Shown piece after piece: positions 5,102 through 6,017 of a stretch of 6,017 nucleotides of DNA; the stretch's first letter is position 1; the number at the start of each line of letters is the position of its first letter. The translations under genes were made by a program, and so were the position numbers. The notes under the pieces were generated by a model. The model saw only the letters and a list, made by a program, of their open reading frames with translations. It did not search any database and was not told the origin of the DNA. Source of the stretch: JBLHKE01 sp047619485 (lineage in GTDB: Bacteria > Verrucomicrobiota > Verrucomicrobiia > Verrucomicrobiales > DEV007); contig JBLHKE010000493.1 in NCBI GenBank assembly GCA_047619485.1, forward strand, positions 1 through 6,017. Direction: 5' to 3'.

Positions 5102-6017
5102 ATGACTCCAAAGAACTTCCAATTCCCTTGCGGCAACACGCGCAGACAGTTTCTCTGGCAGTCGGGCAACGGGTTCTTCGGCACTGCCATGGCGTGGATG
5201 TTGGCGCGGGATGGTGTCCGGGCGGCCGAGCCGATCACGCACTTTCCGGCCAAGGCGAAATCTTGCATCTTCCTCTATATGGTCGGCGGCCCGAGCCACC
5301 TAGACACTTTCGATCCCAAACCCGAGCTGCAAAAACGCAATGGCGAGGACTATGATTTTGGTGCCTCGAAAGGCGTCAGCCAGAAAGGTAGAGGCAAGCT
5401 GAAGGGCGCGCCGTGGAAGTTTTCCCGCTGCGGGAAATCGGGGATCGAAGTCTCGGAATTGTTCCCGCACCTCGGCAAGCGCATCGATGATGTTGCGCTG
5501 ATTCGCAGCACCACCGCCGATAGCGCCGCGCACGGGGCGGCGTCGCTGCAAATGAACACCGGCTTCGTGCGCCAGGGGTTTCCATCACTCGGTTCGTGGG
5601 CTTCCTACGGGCTCGGCACGGAGAACCAGAACATGCCCGGATTCGTCGTGCTGGTGAACGGCGCTCCCTACTCAGGGTCACAGAATTGGAGCGCCGGATT
5701 CATGCCCTCTGCCTATCAGGGTACGGTGTTCAACACCACGGGCGACGCAGTTGCCAACCTCAATCCGGCGCGCGGTACTAGTGCCGATGCGCAGCGGCGG
5801 CAACTCGATCTGCTGGCGAAATTCAACCGCTCGCACCAGGCCTCGGTCACGCCGAACTCCGAGCTGGCCGCGCGGATCGAGGCATACGAGCTGGCGTTCC
5901 GCATGCAGGCGAACGCGCCGGAGGTGGTCGACACCAAAGACGAGAGCGATGCGACCCGGGAACTCTACGGCATCGGGGGCAAGCAGACCGACAAGTTTGG
6001 CAAGAGTTGCCTGTTGG
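5102..6017 (+). CDS. DUF1501 family protein with Tat signal, 3'-truncated by the window edge
   Basis: The first 305 residues of a DUF1501 protein; the frame is open to the right edge, and full members are usually somewhat over 400 residues. The ATG at 5102 is 18 bp after the PSD1 stop and gives a good twin-arginine signal: TRRQFL (13-18), a hydrophobic stretch to about 34 and a possible signal peptidase site after RAA (40-42). That predicts export in folded form, which often goes with a bound metal. Family marks are CIFLYMVGGPSHLDTFDPKP (55-74) and STTADSAAHGAASLQMNTG (136-154). DUF1501 proteins are distantly related to the alkaline phosphatase/sulfatase superfamily, whose metal ligands are often Asp and His, so the GGPSHLD and AAHG segments are candidate sites. 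No strong Shine-Dalgarno precedes the start, which fits translation coupled to the upstream gene. The activity is unknown; a hydrolase acting with the PSD1 protein is an inference. Confidence 0.93.
   Translation, partial: MTPKNFQFPCGNTRRQFLWQSGNGFFGTAMAWMLARDGVRAAEPITHFPAKAKSCIFLYMVGGPSHLDTFDPKPELQKRNGEDYDFGASKGVSQKGRGKLKGAPWKFSRCGKSGIEVSELFPHLGKRIDDVALIRSTTADSAAHGAASLQMNTGFVRQGFPSLGSWASYGLGTENQNMPGFVVLVNGAPYSGSQNWSAGFMPSAYQGTVFNTTGDAVANLNPARGTSADAQRRQLDLLAKFNRSHQASVTPNSELAARIEAYELAFRMQANAPEVVDTKDESDATRELYGIGGKQTDKFGKSCLL

Overview
The window looks like chromosomal DNA from the Planctomycetes-Verrucomicrobia (PVC) group or a close relative with the same gene families. The main reason is the gene pair on the right: a DUF1549/DUF1553 (PSCyt2/PSD1) protein followed 18 bp later by a twin-arginine DUF1501 protein. 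This tandem is expanded to many copies in Planctomycetes, Verrucomicrobia and Lentisphaerae and is uncommon elsewhere. PhyH-family genes are also expanded in some marine and sponge-associated lineages such as Poribacteria, so the phylum is an inference.

Layout, left to right. (1) Positions 2-829, + strand: the C-terminal part of a phytanoyl-CoA dioxygenase (PhyH)-like protein; its start is off the window. Its predicted iron site reads His-Gln-Gly where most members have His-x-Asp. (2) Positions 830-1750: about 0.9 kb with no gene I can support. It holds a 429-bp element (1160-1588) that looks like a MITE. The element has 10-bp perfect terminal inverted repeats, 11-bp flanking direct repeats and a mirror-symmetric set of internal hairpins. 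An apparently empty copy of its insertion site lies about 200 bp to the left. (3) Positions 1751-2725, - strand: an extended short-chain dehydrogenase (NAD-dependent epimerase/dehydratase type) with the Rossmann and YxxxK motifs but no obvious catalytic Ser/Thr. (4) Positions 2726-2908: the divergent intergenic region. (5) Positions 2909-5083, + strand: a predicted secreted PSCyt2/PSD1 protein with a CxxCH motif and no N-terminal cytochrome c domain. (6) Positions 5102-6017, + strand: the N-terminal 305 residues of a DUF1501 protein with a Tat signal, running off the right edge.

The last two genes very probably form an operon whose products leave the cytoplasm by different routes, Sec-type and Tat-type. 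They are usually thought to work together on an extracytoplasmic substrate, but the reaction is not established. The epimerase is divergent from this operon. The PhyH gene is separated from the rest by the repeat region, so I see no evidence that it shares a pathway with the other genes.

The two most interesting observations are the altered metal-binding triad of the PhyH protein, a change also seen in non-haem iron halogenases, and the MITE-like element with its unoccupied sister site. Both come from reading the sequence only; neither was checked against a database.
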